This document shows positions 61,370 to 64,000 of a stretch of 64,000 nucleotides of DNA, in pieces (position 1 is the first letter of the stretch; the number at the start of each line of letters is the position of its first letter). Position numbers and translations under genes: made by a program. Under the pieces are notes generated by a model. It was not told the DNA's origin. It saw nothing but the letters and a program-made list of their open reading frames with translations, and ran no database searches. This stretch comes from Pelagimonas sp050633425 (GTDB lineage: Bacteria > Pseudomonadota > Alphaproteobacteria > Rhodobacterales > Rhodobacteraceae). The stretch spans positions 186,001 through 250,000 of the forward strand of contig NZ_JBOEGM010000020.1 in assembly GCF_050633425.1 (NCBI RefSeq). The letters are read 5' to 3'.

Positions 61370-62849
61370 TCAAAACCCCAAATTTTTAGCCGCAACCACG
61401 ACAGACGCCGCCCCGTTCGAGACCAATGACAAGGTCAATAATAAGGGCATCAGATCATGGGCGCGGCGCGGCAAGCGTTGGATTTACACAAAAACCCGAC
61501 GCAATATGCGCTATCTATCTCTGCTCGGCATGGGGCTGGTGGCAGTTTGGGTGCCCAGTCTTGGCTATCTCGCCACCGCGACACCGCGATTCACCTCGCA
61601 GTTTTCATTGATCTTGCCCGGTGCTGGTAGCTCGACCTCTGTGAACCTCAATAAATTCGGACAAGCCTCCTCCTATGCCAATTCTGCGTTTTCCAATGGG
61701 TCAATCAGCCCAACGGAAACCTATAAACGGTTGATTGTTGCCGACCGGATTTTGAATGCTGCGGCCATAGGCGAACAGGTCAGTCCCGATGATTTCGGTC
61801 GCCCAAAAATCAAACTCGTCGATCAAACCAACCTGATCCATGTCGAACTCTCCGCCGATGCGGCCCCCGCAGCCCAGTCCCGTGCTCGCGCGTTATTGGC
61901 CTCGTTTTTTGCCGAGATCGACGCTTTGCGGCACGACGAAATCATTCAACGTCAAGCCGGCGGTGAAGACGCAATCGCCGATTACGTCACCTCGGTTCGG
62001 GCCAACAGAACGTCTATCTCAGACCTGCGCGAAGACAGCGGATTGATGTCCGCCGATCAATTCAAGGGGCGGGTTGCAGCGCTCGAAATCTTGTCGGAAC
62101 GCCTGCAATCATTGAATGGCAAGGTCGCGTCACAGGCATCTCGTGTAGCCGATCTTGAAACAGCGCTCCAGATATCGGCCTTGCACGCGGCCGCGACTTT
62201 GAAACTGTTTTCCGACGAAGAATACCGGGTTGCCTTGGCTGAATTGGCCGAGAATGCCGCCGTACTAACGGCCGCCCAATCGCATTTCGGACCCCGCCAC
62301 CCCCAGCGGCAAGCCGCCCAAAGGGCCCACGAAACTGCCCAAAACGCCGTTCTGACATTGGCCGCATCGGTGACTGGATTTTCGATGTCAGAGGTTCGCA
62401 CCCTTGATCGAGCCCCTGACGGCGCGCGGGCCGAATTGCTATCCGAATTGGTGCGTGATCATGCCACCCTCGAGGCGCTGCGCAAAGAAGCCGCCACCCT
62501 GTCCGCACAGCATCACAAAGACGCTGCCGACATTCAGCGTCTGGAACCCGTGGCATCAGAACTTGAGGACCGGCATCGCGATTTTGCCGTGGCCGAAGCG
62601 GTGTTTGCCTCAGCCATAGCCCGGTCGCAATCGTCCAAAACGGATATCTATGCCTCTTACCCTTTGGTTCAGGTGCTCGAGGATCCAAACCTCCCAACGC
62701 GCCCGTCTTCTCCCAAAAGAAAACTGGTTTTGGCGGCGGCCATTGCCGCCAGTCTGATGCTGGCTATCGCGGCGGCCTTGGGTTGGTATCGCAAAGCCCT
62801 GATTGAGCGGGTTCTGGCCCGCCCGACCCCACCGGCGAAAACGCCGTGA
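61362..62849 (+). CDS. Wzz-like chain-length determinant / polysaccharide co-polymerase
   Basis: The protein is 495 aa, starting at ATG 61362 (AAGGAG upstream). A membrane helix near 52-72 (LSLLGMGLVAVWVPSLGYL), a long periplasmic coiled-coil-rich region (about 75-450) and a second helix near the C-terminus (LVLAAAIAASLMLAIAAAL) preceded by a Pro-rich motif (NLPTRPSSPKRK) give the Wzz/GumC layout. No cytoplasmic kinase domain is present. It sets polymer length together with the Wzy-type polymerase, and couples to the export lipoprotein. It overlaps the next gene by 4 nt (GTGA). Confidence 0.86.
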   Translation: MSFQNPKFLAATTTDAAPFETNDKVNNKGIRSWARRGKRWIYTKTRRNMRYLSLLGMGLVAVWVPSLGYLATATPRFTSQFSLILPGAGSSTSVNLNKFGQASSYANSAFSNGSISPTETYKRLIVADRILNAAAIGEQVSPDDFGRPKIKLVDQTNLIHVELSADAAPAAQSRARALLASFFAEIDALRHDEIIQRQAGGEDAIADYVTSVRANRTSISDLREDSGLMSADQFKGRVAALEILSERLQSLNGKVASQASRVADLETALQISALHAAATLKLFSDEEYRVALAELAENAAVLTAAQSHFGPRHPQRQAAQRAHETAQNAVLTLAASVTGFSMSEVRTLDRAPDGARAELLSELVRDHATLEALRKEAATLSAQHHKDAADIQRLEPVASELEDRHRDFAVAEAVFASAIARSQSSKTDIYASYPLVQVLEDPNLPTRPSSPKRKLVLAAAIAASLMLAIAAALGWYRKALIERVLARPTPPAKTP

Positions 62850-64000
62850 TCCGCCCCGAAACCTTGCCTGAACGCCTCGTGTTCTGGTCGCTTGTTGCGA
62901 CCTGGCCGGTCTATTGCATTGGTGGGCTGTATGTTCTTGGGCCGGTGCTGGCATGGATCTTGGCGGGGTTTGCGATGCTATCGCTCTACCTTGGTCCTGC
63001 CATCCGTCTTGATTTGCGCGCCACCGGCCCGGTGCCTTGGCTGATTTGGGGGTGGGTTATTGGCATGGCTGTGATGCTGATCGCGCTCTGGGTGGGGCAT
63101 CTGAATTGGGCAATGGGGATCAAAACAACCATCAAGTCTACCATCGGTTGGGCCAAGGGCTGGGCCTTGATGTGTCTGTTTCCTCTGGCCGGGGCTGTCC
63201 TGCCCTTGCGACGCCAAATCCTTGTGCGCGCTTATTGCATCCTAGGGGCTGTTACCTTGACCCTTGCGCCCCTCTTGTTGATTGCCCCATTCATCGGGCT
63301 TCCTGAACGGATTTTCACATCACCACTTAAAGCCGTTGGCGGGCCGGGGCCGGAATATTTCACCGTGTTCCTCTACACGATCGACCCCGGATCAGGCCAA
63401 CCTCGCTGGCAGTTCTTTGCCCCCTGGTCGCCGTTCGCAGCCCTGCTTGGCGTCATAATGGTGTTGTTTGCTCTTGAGGAAAAAAACCGACGCTGGGCTA
63501 TGGCCGGAGTTGCAGCCGGGGTGCTGATGATCCTGGCATCAAAATCCAGAATGGGGTTGGTTGGGCTGGTTTTCTGTACAACCCTCCCTCGGCTCGCACC
63601 GTTCATATTTCGCGGTTTTGCGTGGTCAGTGTTGGCAGGCCTGACCACTCTGGCTGGCCTGTTTGTCATACCGCTCCAGAACGCCATTTTTGGAACCCTT
63701 GATGCTTTCCGCTCGGCCCGTGCGGACAGCAGCCGCGTCCGGGCAACCCTGCAAAGGATCGCCTATGAGCGATGGCAAGAAGACGCGGTTTGGTTTGGGC
63801 ATGGCCGGGTGCAACCCGGACCGCATCTCGTTGAATATATGCCGATTGGCAGCCACCACACTTGGTTTGGATTGCTTTTTGTCAAAGGCGTGGTCGGGGT
63901 CGCAGCCTTTGCGGTGCCCTTTGCCTGTCATGCACTGGTGACGGTTTATGATGCAGCCCAATCCCGGCGCGGTGCCTTGCCTTTGGGAATCCTGTTGACC
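62846..64000 (+). CDS. O-antigen ligase / polymerase family membrane protein (partial, runs off right edge)
   Basis: Starts at a GTG overlapping the Wzz-like stop (GTGA). The frame stays open to the window edge (385 codons). It is highly hydrophobic with many helices (for example WLIWGWVIGMAVMLIALWVG and AGVLMILASKSRMGLVGLVF). A periplasmic segment contains RIAYERWQEDAVWFGHGRV and PIGSHHTWFGLLF, resembling the Wzy_C/WaaL signature (His-x6-Gly type). It would polymerise or ligate the repeat units. The C-terminus is missing. Confidence 0.8.
   Translation, partial: MIRPETLPERLVFWSLVATWPVYCIGGLYVLGPVLAWILAGFAMLSLYLGPAIRLDLRATGPVPWLIWGWVIGMAVMLIALWVGHLNWAMGIKTTIKSTIGWAKGWALMCLFPLAGAVLPLRRQILVRAYCILGAVTLTLAPLLLIAPFIGLPERIFTSPLKAVGGPGPEYFTVFLYTIDPGSGQPRWQFFAPWSPFAALLGVIMVLFALEEKNRRWAMAGVAAGVLMILASKSRMGLVGLVFCTTLPRLAPFIFRGFAWSVLAGLTTLAGLFVIPLQNAIFGTLDAFRSARADSSRVRATLQRIAYERWQEDAVWFGHGRVQPGPHLVEYMPIGSHHTWFGLLFVKGVVGVAAFAVPFACHALVTVYDAAQSRRGALPLGILLT

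Noticed and set aside
1..64000. CRISPR arrays, tRNA or rRNA genes, insertion sequences, phage or integrase genes
   Set aside because: Looked for in gaps and coding content and not seen.

Overview
The window reads as about 64 kb of chromosome from an alphaproteobacterium, most likely a marine Rhodobacteraceae (Roseobacter-group) species. This is inferred from the gene set: napFDAGHBC, a heme d1 cluster with a fused nirDL, monomeric isocitrate dehydrogenase, a TRAP transporter, a DmdC-like acyl-CoA dehydrogenase and the codon use. No tRNA, rRNA, CRISPR array, insertion sequence or phage gene was found. Genes run off both edges: a LysR regulator on the left and an O-antigen-ligase-like protein on the right.

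Layout. 0-10 kb is accessory: a LysR regulator, two unknown proteins, a PepSY membrane protein, an RNA-repair operon (RNA ligase then HD-Pnk, with the ligase frameshifted in a T8 run), unknown secreted and DUF1963 proteins, a WYL regulator divergent from an SRPBCC protein, and an RNA 2'-phosphotransferase (Tpt1/KptA). 10-13.7 kb holds isocitrate dehydrogenase, a small ORF coupled to hemP, and a lipoprotein of the histidine phosphatase fold. 13.8-21.3 kb is a catabolic unit: GMC oxidoreductase, a TRAP transporter, an IclR regulator and an aldehyde dehydrogenase. 21.5-25.2 kb holds a DeoR regulator, HpaR, the ring-cleaving dioxygenase HpaD and an aromatic amino acid decarboxylase.

25.5-32.5 kb is the periplasmic nitrate reductase operon napFDAGHBC plus a DUF2478 protein, preceded by an FNR/NnrR-type palindrome. 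32.6-34.6 kb is a histidine kinase and response regulator pair. 34.7-40.6 kb is a hydroxycinnamate (ferulate/coumarate) cluster: CoA ligase, crotonase, MarR regulator, amidohydrolase and acyl-CoA dehydrogenase. 40.7-47.9 kb holds an acetyltransferase, a DUF2798 protein, a CbiX-type chelatase, nirJ-H-G-DL-E for heme d1, and nnrS, with a perfect TTGAC-N4-GTCAA box between nirE and nnrS. No nirS is visible.

48-64 kb is a surface polysaccharide locus: sugar kinase and nucleotidyltransferase, three glycosyltransferases, a flippase, an outer-membrane export lipoprotein, a hybrid histidine kinase with a small periplasmic molybdopterin-fold protein, a WecG / polyprenyl-phosphate sugar transferase fusion, a LuxR-type response regulator, a Wzz-like chain-length protein and a ligase or polymerase. 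Two near-identical palindromes in this locus, and a perfect 13-bp hairpin over the ribosome binding site and start codon of the Wzz-like gene, suggest layered control of polymer production.

The observations I rate highest are the RNA end-healing/sealing set with its frameshifted ligase, the translational hairpin of the Wzz-like gene, the dispersed palindromes of the polysaccharide locus, and a possible aromatic amine to homoprotocatechuate route.
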